Both the position numbers and the translations under genes were made by a program. 10,559 nt of DNA, taken from assembly GCA_964496725.1 (NCBI GenBank), contig CAZCAS010000042.1, positions 1-10,559 of the forward strand, read 5' to 3'. Below the pieces are notes generated by a model that saw nothing but the letters and a program-made list of their open reading frames with translations, was not told where the DNA came from and ran no database searches. Each line of letters begins with the position of its first letter. The stretch's first letter is position 1. The stretch comes from JAZGHN01 sp964496725. Its GTDB lineage: Bacteria > Chloroflexota > Dehalococcoidia > Dehalococcoidales > E44-bin46. Below, piece by piece: positions 1 to 5,820 of the stretch.

Positions 1-71
1 GGGTGAGAGGACTTGAACCTCCGACCTCAGCGTCCCAAACGCTGCGCGCTACCCATCTGCGCTACACCCCG
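1..71 (-). tRNA. tRNA-Pro (anticodon UGG), 3' end cut by window edge
   Basis: The minus strand folds as a cloverleaf. The acceptor strand is CGGGGTG, the D-arm stem is GCGC/GCGC, the anticodon stem is CAGCG/CGCTG around loop TTTGGGA, and the T-arm is GGAGG-TTCAAGT-CCTCT. The anticodon TGG (plus-strand 35-37) reads CCA and, with a modified U34, probably other proline codons. The gene runs off the window after CACCC, so the last two acceptor bases and the discriminator are missing. A first base of C pairing with G72 is typical of bacterial tRNA-Pro, whereas archaeal ones usually start with G. This is one of the best clues that the host is bacterial. A promoter sits 8 nt upstream. Confidence 0.95.
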
Positions 72-186
72 CAATAAGAAATATAGCAAACCGCCTATTG
101 AGGGTCAAGCCAACAATTAAGGGGAGTTATTATCGGCAATTTGGATGGACATCAAGTATGGCACGAGCTAAGCCTGACGCTTGTGG
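72..186. other. intergenic spacer between porB and tRNA-Pro
   Basis: This 115-nt gap after the porB stop contains the tRNA-Pro promoter at its tRNA end. I see no hairpin followed by a T-run that would act as an intrinsic terminator for the por operon. Transcription from por may therefore continue into tRNA-Pro, or termination may be factor-dependent. Confidence 0.6.
80..108 (-). promoter_or_regulatory. sigma70-type promoter of tRNA-Pro
   Basis: On the minus strand there is a -35 box TTGACC (plus-strand 103-108), a 17-nt spacer and a -10 box TATATT (80-85). Transcription would start near position 73, about two bases before the mature tRNA 5' end at 71. Both boxes match the consensus in 5 of 6 positions and the spacing is optimal. 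The geometry is the same as at the tRNA-Arg gene. The promoter is inferred from sequence only. Confidence 0.75.
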
Positions 187-1125
187 TTACTTAGCTCCAG
201 ATTGACAGGCTGCTTTCTCTTCCAGTTTGGCATATTCTTCATCAACCCTGCGTTGAATCTCTTTCACATCGTCCTCAGATAGATGCCTGAACCTTCTCTG
301 CAGTCCAAGATACTCGTTGATAGGGCGAGGCCTAGCACCCCCAGGACCCAGCTTATACTGCCCATTTTCTATCTCATACAGGGGGAACATCCTCGTCTGC
401 ACCGCCAAACGGCCTATCTTGATAGCTATATCCGGGGCACATCCCCAGCCAGTGGGACAAGCCGAGAAGATATGCACGTAGGTCGGTCCATGGATTGCTG
501 CTGCCTTGGCCACTTTATCCATTAAATCGAAGGGATAGCTGGGGCAGGCAGTGGCGACATAGGGTATATCATGAGCAGCAGCAATTGCCGGCATATTCTT
601 CTTCCAGGTAACCTGTCCGATGCTCTTGATACCAGCAGGGACAGTGGTAGTAGAGGCACCGTAGGGGGTAGCTGAAGAGCGCTGAATGCCGGTATTCATA
701 TAGGCTTCATTGTCAAGGCAGATATAAAGGAGGTCATGCCCCCTCTCCAAAGCTCCGGACAGTGCCTGAAGTCCGATATCACTGGTCCCCCCATCGCCCG
801 CCATCACCACCACCTTTATCTCCCTGGCTGGACGTTTCCCTTTTCTGACTAAAACCTTCAAGCCTGACTCCACGCCTGAAGCCACGGCTCCCGTATTCTC
901 GAACAGGGTATGAATCCAGGGAACACGCCAGGAGGTATAAGGCAGCACTGAAGAAATAACCTCCATGCAACCGGTGGCACTAACAACTATCACATCCCTT
1001 CCTAACGCCTTGCAGGCTAACCTTACCGCTAAAGCTTCAGCACAACCCGAGCAAGCACGGTGGCCGGGAGCAAAGTATTCTTCCTTGGTTACTGAGCGCT
1101 TGCCAAAAGTAATATAGTCTTCCAT
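187..1125 (-). CDS. porB: pyruvate:ferredoxin oxidoreductase, beta subunit (ThDP-binding)
   Basis: This is the catalytic thiamine-diphosphate subunit of the four-subunit enzyme that interconverts pyruvate + CoA and acetyl-CoA + CO2 with ferredoxin as electron carrier, in the cytoplasm. Its 312 aa are normal for PorB. An early C-x2-C (C25, C28), C53 in ATGC and C223 in the SACPTGWG stretch are the conserved cysteines that hold the subunit's proximal 4Fe-4S cluster. The ThDP/Mg motif starts at GDGG (110-113) and ends near DNEAY (138-142). The CPTGWG signature is typical of pyruvate enzymes in this superfamily. The ATG start follows a repeated GGGAATA tract 17 nt after porA. It is the last por gene. 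A related 2-oxoacid substrate (for example 2-oxoisovalerate) cannot be fully excluded. Confidence 0.93.
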   Translation of the reverse strand: MEDYITFGKRSVTKEEYFAPGHRACSGCAEALAVRLACKALGRDVIVVSATGCMEVISSVLPYTSWRVPWIHTLFENTGAVASGVESGLKVLVRKGKRPAREIKVVVMAGDGGTSDIGLQALSGALERGHDLLYICLDNEAYMNTGIQRSSATPYGASTTTVPAGIKSIGQVTWKKNMPAIAAAHDIPYVATACPSYPFDLMDKVAKAAAIHGPTYVHIFSACPTGWGCAPDIAIKIGRLAVQTRMFPLYEIENGQYKLGPGGARPRPINEYLGLQRRFRHLSEDDVKEIQRRVDEEYAKLEEKAACQSGAK

Positions 1126-1150
1126 TATTCCCTTATATTCCCTTATTCCC
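1125..1150 (-). repeat. short tandem repeat spanning the porA-porB junction
   Basis: On the minus strand GGGAATAA, GGGAATATAA and GGGAATAA follow each other directly. The first copy contains the porA stop codon TAA, and the last runs into the porB ATG. Each copy has a purine-rich GGG core, so the repeats place a weak SD-like element about 5 nt before porB. They may have arisen by slippage. The repeat itself is plain in the sequence; a function is not. Confidence 0.7.
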
Positions 1151-2321
1151 TCACCCCGAACATCTCAAATTCCTGGTCGCTTCCCTTCTGTGCAACCTCC
1201 ATACCTCTGTTTACCAGCTCCTTAAACCCATCTATGGAGATTGCCCTCCCCCCCAAACCACCGACAAAGCCTATCACTTTAGGCCTTTTGTCCTCATCAT
1301 ATAAGGCCGACCTCACCTCGGAGCAGACCGGCCCACCGAGTCCACCAAAGGAAAGGGCTCTATCCAATACAATGACAACCTCGGCGCCTTTAACCGCCTG
1401 ACGGAGTTCCTCAAACGGGAAGGGCCGCCACAGGCGAAGCGTTATCATCCCCACATCCTTGCCCTCACCCCGCAAGGAATCTATGGCACTCATCGCCGTC
1501 TCACTGAAGCTACCCATAGCCAGTAGGAGCACCTTTGCCCCTTCACTATGATAGCCCTCCACCGGTGAGTATTTGCGCCCAGAGAGCCTGCCGAACTCCT
1601 TCCACACTTCAAGGATCACCTCTTTAGATGCCGTCAAAGCTACTTCCTGTGCTTTTTTGGTTTCGGTATACAGGTCAGGCGCACCCATACACCCCATACT
1701 TACCGGCTTATCGGGGTCTAACGGCAAGGGGTATTGACAGGGGGGGAGAAATTTATCAACCTCACTCTGCTCCGGGATGAATATAGGCTCAATCATATGG
1801 GTCAGGTGAAAACCGTCAAGGTGAACCATCACCGGAAGCAAAGCCCTCTGGTCTTCGCCAATGCGGAAGGCACATAGGACACTATCAAAGGTCTCCTGCC
1901 CATTGGCGGCAAACATTTGAATCCAGCCAGTGTCACGGACAGCCATAACATCGGAATGGTCACCCCAAATGTTTATCGGCGATGACAAAGCTCGATTAGC
2001 TACTGTCATAATTATTGGCAGTCGCATAGACGAAGCGACATACAATACCTCGTGCATCAACTCTAATCCCTGGCCGGCAGTGGCAGTAAATGTCCTCGCC
2101 CCCGTTGCCGATGAGCCGAGGCAGGCACTCATCGCCGAATGCTCCGACTCAACAGGGATGCAAATAGCGTCCAGTTCGCCATCAGCCACCAGCTCAGCCA
2201 CACCCTCTACAATGTGAGTCTGAGGGGTAATAGGATAGGCAGAGACGACATCCACATTAGCCATTTTGGCTGCTATAGCGATAGCCTGTGAAACCTCCAT
2301 CCCTACCCTTTTCTCTTTCAT
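1143..2321 (-). CDS. porA: pyruvate:ferredoxin oxidoreductase, alpha subunit
   Basis: PorA supplies the pyrimidine-binding and substrate-binding half of the 2-oxoacid:ferredoxin oxidoreductase active site. The protein shows YPITPQT (29-35), the family motif at the substrate/ThDP pocket. It also has the TATAGQGLELMHE stretch and an NRALSSPINIWGDHSD segment characteristic of pyruvate-type alpha chains. The C-terminal third is the transketolase-C-like domain (RLWRPFPFEEL; DRALSFGGLGGP). I chose the ATG at 2321, giving 392 aa, which is the usual length. An upstream ATG at 2381 in the same frame would add 20 residues lying within porD. The chosen ATG overlaps the porD stop (ATGA) and has a GAGGAGGAGGG SD tract immediately upstream, so translation is probably coupled to porD. 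Confidence 0.93.
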   Translation of the reverse strand: MKEKRVGMEVSQAIAIAAKMANVDVVSAYPITPQTHIVEGVAELVADGELDAICIPVESEHSAMSACLGSSATGARTFTATAGQGLELMHEVLYVASSMRLPIIMTVANRALSSPINIWGDHSDVMAVRDTGWIQMFAANGQETFDSVLCAFRIGEDQRALLPVMVHLDGFHLTHMIEPIFIPEQSEVDKFLPPCQYPLPLDPDKPVSMGCMGAPDLYTETKKAQEVALTASKEVILEVWKEFGRLSGRKYSPVEGYHSEGAKVLLLAMGSFSETAMSAIDSLRGEGKDVGMITLRLWRPFPFEELRQAVKGAEVVIVLDRALSFGGLGGPVCSEVRSALYDEDKRPKVIGFVGGLGGRAISIDGFKELVNRGMEVAQKGSDQEFEMFGVRE

Positions 2322-2611
2322 CCCTCCTCCTCTACCATGGTAATGGCTTTCTTGGGGCACTCTGCAGCACAGATGCCGCACCCTTTGCAGTAGAATAAAT
2401 CGGCGTCAAAATACCCCTCTTCATTCTGGTTTATGGCGGCATCAGGACAAAAAATGTAGCACATGCCGCACTTGTTACACTTTTCAAAATCAGTAATCGG
2501 CCTTTCTGTTCTCCAGCCCCCGGTTCGATACTGGCTGGCACTTCCCGGCTCAGTTACTATGAAGCCAATTTCCAAGTCTTTCCAGGTTAGTTGACCTTTT
2601 GGTTTCGCCAA
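2318..2611 (-). CDS. porD: pyruvate:ferredoxin oxidoreductase, delta subunit (2x[4Fe-4S] ferredoxin-like)
   Basis: This is the small electron-transfer subunit that passes electrons from the catalytic subunits to soluble ferredoxin. Its 97 aa carry two C-x2-C-x2-C-x3-C-P motifs, C45/C48/C51/C55 and C75/C78/C81/C85, enough for two 4Fe-4S clusters. The N-terminal 40 residues (LTWKDLEIG, GGWRTERP) are the usual PorD lead-in. The start is a TTG that directly follows the porG stop codon, with an AAGGAG SD (plus-strand 2621-2626) 9 nt upstream. The only in-frame ATG nearby lies inside the first cluster motif, so TTG is the credible start. The gene's stop overlaps the porA start. Confidence 0.93.
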   Translation of the reverse strand: MAKPKGQLTWKDLEIGFIVTEPGSASQYRTGGWRTERPITDFEKCNKCGMCYIFCPDAAINQNEEGYFDADLFYCKGCGICAAECPKKAITMVEEEG

Positions 2612-3187
2612 TTACTTATGCTCCTTTAGCAAGGTTTCCTCATATGCTCTCTTCATAGCATGGATATTTCTCTCAGCCAAACGACCGAATCGCTCTCTCA
2701 TCGGCTCGGACAAGGACTCCACCCCAACCACACCAGTAGCTTTTAATAGAGCACCAATCATAGAGGTATTGACAATAGGGACGCCGAGTAATTCTCGGGC
2801 GATATTAGTAGCATCAACCGTGGCTAGTGAGCATTTGAAGCTGTGTTCTTTTTTAATTTGCTCTGGTCGTTTCTTGCTATTGACTACTAACATCCCATGG
2901 GCTTTAAGCCCTGCGGCAACATCCACCACGCGCAACAGGCTGGGGTCAAGCACTACTACTACATCGGGCTCAGTAATTTCAGCTCTTATCCGGATAGGTT
3001 CGTTAACACTTATTCTGACAAAGGCTATGACGGGCGCCCCTCTCCTCTCGGCACCAAAAGCAGGGAAGGCCTGAGCATACTTGCCTTCATCTATAGCCGC
3101 CTTTGCTACTAACTCGGCAGAGGTAACCGCCCCTTGACCACCACGACCATGCCACCGAATCTCAGTAAGTCCTGCCGTATCTATCAC
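2612..3187 (-). CDS. porG: pyruvate:ferredoxin oxidoreductase, gamma subunit
   Basis: The gamma subunit completes the heterotetramer and belongs to the Pfam POR family. The opening WHGRGGQG glycine motif and the following AFPAFGAERRGAPV segment are diagnostic. I place the start at GTG 3187, giving 191 aa. An SD GAGGAG (plus-strand 3193-3198) lies 5 nt upstream. The longer reading frame from an ATG at 3241 is rejected because its first 10 or so codons lie inside the tRNA-Arg gene. This is the first gene of porGDAB, and only 25 nt separate its start from the tRNA 3' end. The gamma subunit can be shared between pyruvate and branched-chain 2-oxoacid enzymes in some archaea, but here it sits with a pyruvate-like alpha/beta pair. 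Confidence 0.92.
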   Translation of the reverse strand: MIDTAGLTEIRWHGRGGQGAVTSAELVAKAAIDEGKYAQAFPAFGAERRGAPVIAFVRISVNEPIRIRAEITEPDVVVVLDPSLLRVVDVAAGLKAHGMLVVNSKKRPEQIKKEHSFKCSLATVDATNIARELLGVPIVNTSMIGALLKATGVVGVESLSEPMRERFGRLAERNIHAMKRAYEETLLKEHK

Positions 3188-3192
3188 TTCAG

Positions 3193-3198
3193 CTCCTC
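3193..3198 (-). promoter_or_regulatory. SD site that decides the porG start
   Basis: GAGGAG on the minus strand lies 5 nt before GTG 3187 and within the 25-nt gap after tRNA-Arg. It supports the shorter PorG and argues against a start inside the tRNA. Confidence 0.75.
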
Positions 3199-3212
3199 GA
3201 CTACGGTACCAA

Positions 3213-3285
3213 CGCCCCTGGGGCGACTTGAACGCCCGCACCCAGCTCCGGAGGCTGGTGCTCTATCCGCCTGAGCTACAGGGGC
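3213..3285 (-). tRNA. tRNA-Arg (anticodon CCG)
   Basis: The minus strand gives a complete 73-nt cloverleaf. Acceptor GCCCCTG pairs with CAGGGGC and the discriminator is G. The D stem is GCTC/GAGC, the anticodon stem CCAGC/GCTGG surrounds loop CTCCGGA, the variable loop is GTGC, and the T-arm is GGGCG-TTCAAGT-CGCCC. The anticodon CCG (plus-strand 3249-3251) reads CGG. The 3' CCA is not encoded (TTG follows), so it must be added by nucleotidyltransferase. The gene sits between the ATPase operon and the por operon on the same strand. Confidence 0.97.
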
Positions 3286-3293
3286 CAACCTTT

Positions 3294-3322
3294 ATGTTAG
3301 CACTTTTTGCCCCTTTAGCCAA
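3294..3322 (-). promoter_or_regulatory. putative sigma70 promoter of tRNA-Arg, possibly also of porGDAB
   Basis: On the minus strand a -35-like TTGGCT (plus-strand 3317-3322), a 17-nt spacer and a -10-like TAACAT (3294-3299) precede the tRNA. Each box matches consensus at 4 of 6 positions. The -10 box ends 8 nt before the tRNA 5' end, exactly as at tRNA-Pro, which strengthens an otherwise moderate match. The element lies in the 50-nt gap after the DUF61 gene. It is the only promoter-like site between the ATPase and por genes that I can see. Confidence 0.55.
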
Positions 3323-3335
3323 TAGGTCAAAGGGA

Positions 3336-3767
3336 CTAGAGCTTAGGAGGAAAGAGGTATTGCGTTGTTGTCCTAAGTAGCTTCCTTATTATAGCTAACT
3401 GGGGTTTATATATTACGATACCTTTTTGGCTGCGGGTTACAGGCATATCAAGCACCCTGGAAATAACCTTCTCCTCCACTACCCCAGGACATAATACCAC
3501 CATTTCGCCCTCACCACCACTCACCCCAATCAGTATCGGCAATAATAATTGCCCTTGTTCCTCCGCATCCAGCAGACCCGCCAGATACTTCAGCTCCTTC
3601 CTCTTAAAAAGGTGGGTGCTGCCATCACGACACAGCACATGAGGATATTCCTCGCTTAATAAATCGGAGAGGGGTTTTTGTTTGCCTGGCAGATGCGCAT
3701 TTATTACCCTAAGCTCGCTCTTTAAACATTCCTGAAGTATTCTATCATAGGATAGCTCGTCAGCCAT
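3336..3767 (-). CDS. UPF0216/DUF61 family protein of unknown function
   Basis: This 143-aa soluble protein shows the pattern I know from DUF61 (UPF0216): an N-terminal helix with ELRVINAHLPGKQKPL (18-33), then LLSEEYPHVLCRDGSTHLF with the conserved RDG and H, then the KELKYLAGLL helix and an LLLPILIG strand. A C-terminal part with VVLCPG and VISRVL follows. The family is mainly archaeal and its function is not known to me. The C-terminal 30 residues beyond the VLDMPV segment may be an extension. The gene starts 3 nt after the atpD stop, so it is part of the ATPase operon, and it ends 50 nt before tRNA-Arg. A role in ATPase assembly or regulation is suggested by position only. Confidence 0.82.
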   Translation of the reverse strand: MADELSYDRILQECLKSELRVINAHLPGKQKPLSDLLSEEYPHVLCRDGSTHLFKRKELKYLAGLLDAEEQGQLLLPILIGVSGGEGEMVVLCPGVVEEKVISRVLDMPVTRSQKGIVIYKPQLAIIRKLLRTTTQYLFPPKL

Positions 3768-3770
3768 CTG

Positions 3771-4406
3771 TTACTTTCGCTCCAAAAGTACCTTTACTCG
3801 CTTTAACCGCGACTTCTCTTCCCTATCCCGCTCCTCAAACTTCATGTACAGGTACTTTATCGTCGCTCGCAGGCTTGGAATTATAAGATATTCCAGGGCA
3901 TTGAGTATTCTCTTTGTCCTGTTTATCTCCTTACCCAACAGCTCCAGGCTCCTCTGGAGTTCAGCCAGTTCGACAATAGCTTCCAGACACTTTCCTGAGC
4001 GCTGGGCTGCCTGGTCCAGCCACGAAGAGGTATCAACCAGACTATATCCTCTTAACGCCCCTTCCTCTTCCTTTAACTCAAAGGCTGGAATTCTCACCCC
4101 ACCCACGTTTCTTAAGCCTCCAGCAATGGCTAAATCCTTCTCGCTGGCTACTAATTCCTTCTCCAGAGCTATATAACCGTGATACCCGGCAGCAATGGAT
4201 AAGGCTTTGTAACCCTTGGAGAACTCTTCAAGCAATGCCCTCTTAGTCTCCACCGTCTGCCTGGCTATTTGCAGGAATTCCAGGATGAGTATTGATACTC
4301 TATCCTTTATTATCTTCTGTATTCTAGTAGCCAAAACAAGGCGGCGTCTTAGCTTTATCAGCTCAATCTTGGTTGGTCTGGCTACCTTAATAAGCTGCTG
4401 TGGCAT
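3771..4406 (-). CDS. atpD: V/A-type ATP synthase subunit D (central rotor stalk)
   Basis: Subunit D is the long coiled-coil shaft that turns inside the A3B3 head, equivalent to gamma in F-type enzymes. Its 211 aa match the family. The N-terminal helix has PTKIELIKLRRRLVLA (11-26). The C-terminal helix carries the signature KEINRTKRILNALEYLIIP, followed by TIKYLYMKFEERDREE and a basic end. The middle segment (about 90-140) is the globular head of the shaft. It starts 10 nt after the B stop with only a weak purine-rich site, so coupling with B is likely. The 3-nt gap to DUF61 downstream suggests the same for that gene. Confidence 0.95.
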   Translation of the reverse strand: MPQQLIKVARPTKIELIKLRRRLVLATRIQKIIKDRVSILILEFLQIARQTVETKRALLEEFSKGYKALSIAAGYHGYIALEKELVASEKDLAIAGGLRNVGGVRIPAFELKEEEGALRGYSLVDTSSWLDQAAQRSGKCLEAIVELAELQRSLELLGKEINRTKRILNALEYLIIPSLRATIKYLYMKFEERDREEKSRLKRVKVLLERK

Positions 4407-4416
4407 CTTCTATACT

Positions 4417-5820
4417 TTAAGCCTTTTCTCTGTATTTCGGCAGGTATTTCTTAATCAGTTCCTGGCTAATCAGTTTCAAGTCCTCTTCAGGCAGTGCTGA
4501 GAACAAGCTCCATCCTATATCTAAAGTCTCCTCCACCTGCCTCTTCTCAAGCTCGCCCTGGGAGATAAATTCCCTCTCGAAATTATCGGCATTCGTCAGG
4601 TATACCTTATCCCTTTCGCCCAGTGCCTCGGCACCGATGATGGTGGAAATCTCCCTCAGGTTACACCCCTCAGCATAGGCGGCATATAGCTGCATGAAGA
4701 CGTTATTATGGTCTTCCCTAGTTTTGCCCGGCCCGATGCCCTCCTTCATCATCCGCGATAGCGACAGAAAGACATCTATTGGCGGGTATACCCCCCTCCT
4801 TTCCAGCTCGCGGGAAAGGACAATCTGCCCCTCCGTTATGTAGCCGGTCAGGTCAGGTATAGGATGGGTTATATCGTCATCAGGCATAGTCAGGATAGGC
4901 ATGATGGTCACCGAACCATCCTCCCCATGAATCCTGCCTGCCCGCTCATACATGGTGGCCAAGTCGGTGTACATATATCCCGGATAGCCACGCCTCGACG
5001 GTATCTCCTCCCGCATGGCTGAGAGCTCACGAAGAGCCTCACTATAGTTGGTCATATCGGTAAGAATAACTAATACGTGCATGCCCTTCTTCCAAGCCAG
5101 ATACTCACCGGCGGTCAGGGCCAGCTTAGGTGTTGATATTCGCTCTATCACCGGGTCGGAGGCGGTATTAATAAAAGCCACTGTCCTCTCTCTGGCGCCA
5201 GTCTGCTCCAGATTCTTCATAAAGAAGGCGGCATCATCATAGCTGACGCCGATGGCAGCAAAGACAAGGGCGAACTGTTCTGCCTTTCCTTTAACCGCAG
5301 CCTGTCTGACTACCTGAGCCACAATTCGGTTATGAGGCAGTCCGGAGCCGCTGAAGATGGGCAGTTTTTGCCCCCTGACCAGGGCATTCAGACCGTCTAT
5401 ACATGAGATGCCGGTTTCGATAAACTCAGCGGGAGGCACACGACTAGCCGGGTTGATAGGCTCACCATTAACATCTAGATAATCCTCAGGTACAACAGAT
5501 GGACCCCCATCTATAGGGTCACCCATCCCGTTAAATATCCTGCCCAGGATGTCCTCAGACACAGCGAGCTTTAATGTCTCCCCCCGACACCTCACCTTAC
5601 TGCCGACAAGGTCAACTTCGCTGACTCCACCGAATACCTGGACTATAGTCACTTTTTTGCTGATGTCTATCGCTTGACCGCGTTTCACCTCGCCGTTGGA
5701 GAGCTGGACATCAACTATCTCCCCAAATTTTATATCCGGTATACTCTCTGCTACCAGCAAAGAGCCTTTAGTTCGGATAATTGCCTTCGTCTCCTTAACA
5801 TGGAGTGAAGAGAAAGTCAT
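4417..5820 (-). CDS. atpB: V/A-type ATP synthase subunit B (non-catalytic)
   Basis: Subunit B alternates with A in the hexameric head and forms the non-catalytic nucleotide site. With the ATG at 5820 it is 467 aa, normal length. It has the beta-barrel N-terminus, the degenerate P-loop region LPIFSGSGLPHN in place of a Walker A motif, and the hallmark IPSRRGYPGYMYTDLATMYERAGR region. GKTREDH places an arginine (about R368) where related enzymes complete the catalytic site of A. The start is ambiguous by one codon: ATG-ATG occurs at 5823 and 5820. The second has better spacing to the AGGGGGTG SD tract and overlaps the A stop as TGATG. An upstream in-frame ATG at 5868 lies within atpA and is unlikely. 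Confidence 0.95.
   Translation of the reverse strand: MTFSSLHVKETKAIIRTKGSLLVAESIPDIKFGEIVDVQLSNGEVKRGQAIDISKKVTIVQVFGGVSEVDLVGSKVRCRGETLKLAVSEDILGRIFNGMGDPIDGGPSVVPEDYLDVNGEPINPASRVPPAEFIETGISCIDGLNALVRGQKLPIFSGSGLPHNRIVAQVVRQAAVKGKAEQFALVFAAIGVSYDDAAFFMKNLEQTGARERTVAFINTASDPVIERISTPKLALTAGEYLAWKKGMHVLVILTDMTNYSEALRELSAMREEIPSRRGYPGYMYTDLATMYERAGRIHGEDGSVTIMPILTMPDDDITHPIPDLTGYITEGQIVLSRELERRGVYPPIDVFLSLSRMMKEGIGPGKTREDHNNVFMQLYAAYAEGCNLREISTIIGAEALGERDKVYLTNADNFEREFISQGELEKRQVEETLDIGWSLFSALPEEDLKLISQELIKKYLPKYREKA

Noticed and set aside
2322..2381. Extended N-terminus of PorA starting inside porD
   Set aside because: The added 20 residues are translated from the porD cluster-motif region in another frame. 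The ATG at 2321 has a strong SD and matches the usual PorA start.
3311..3334. Inverted repeat CCCTTT/AAAGGG with a 12-nt loop after the DUF61 gene, as a possible terminator
   Set aside because: The stem is only 6 bp, and no T-run follows on either strand (the minus-strand continuation is A-rich). It also overlaps the predicted tRNA-Arg promoter, so it may be chance.
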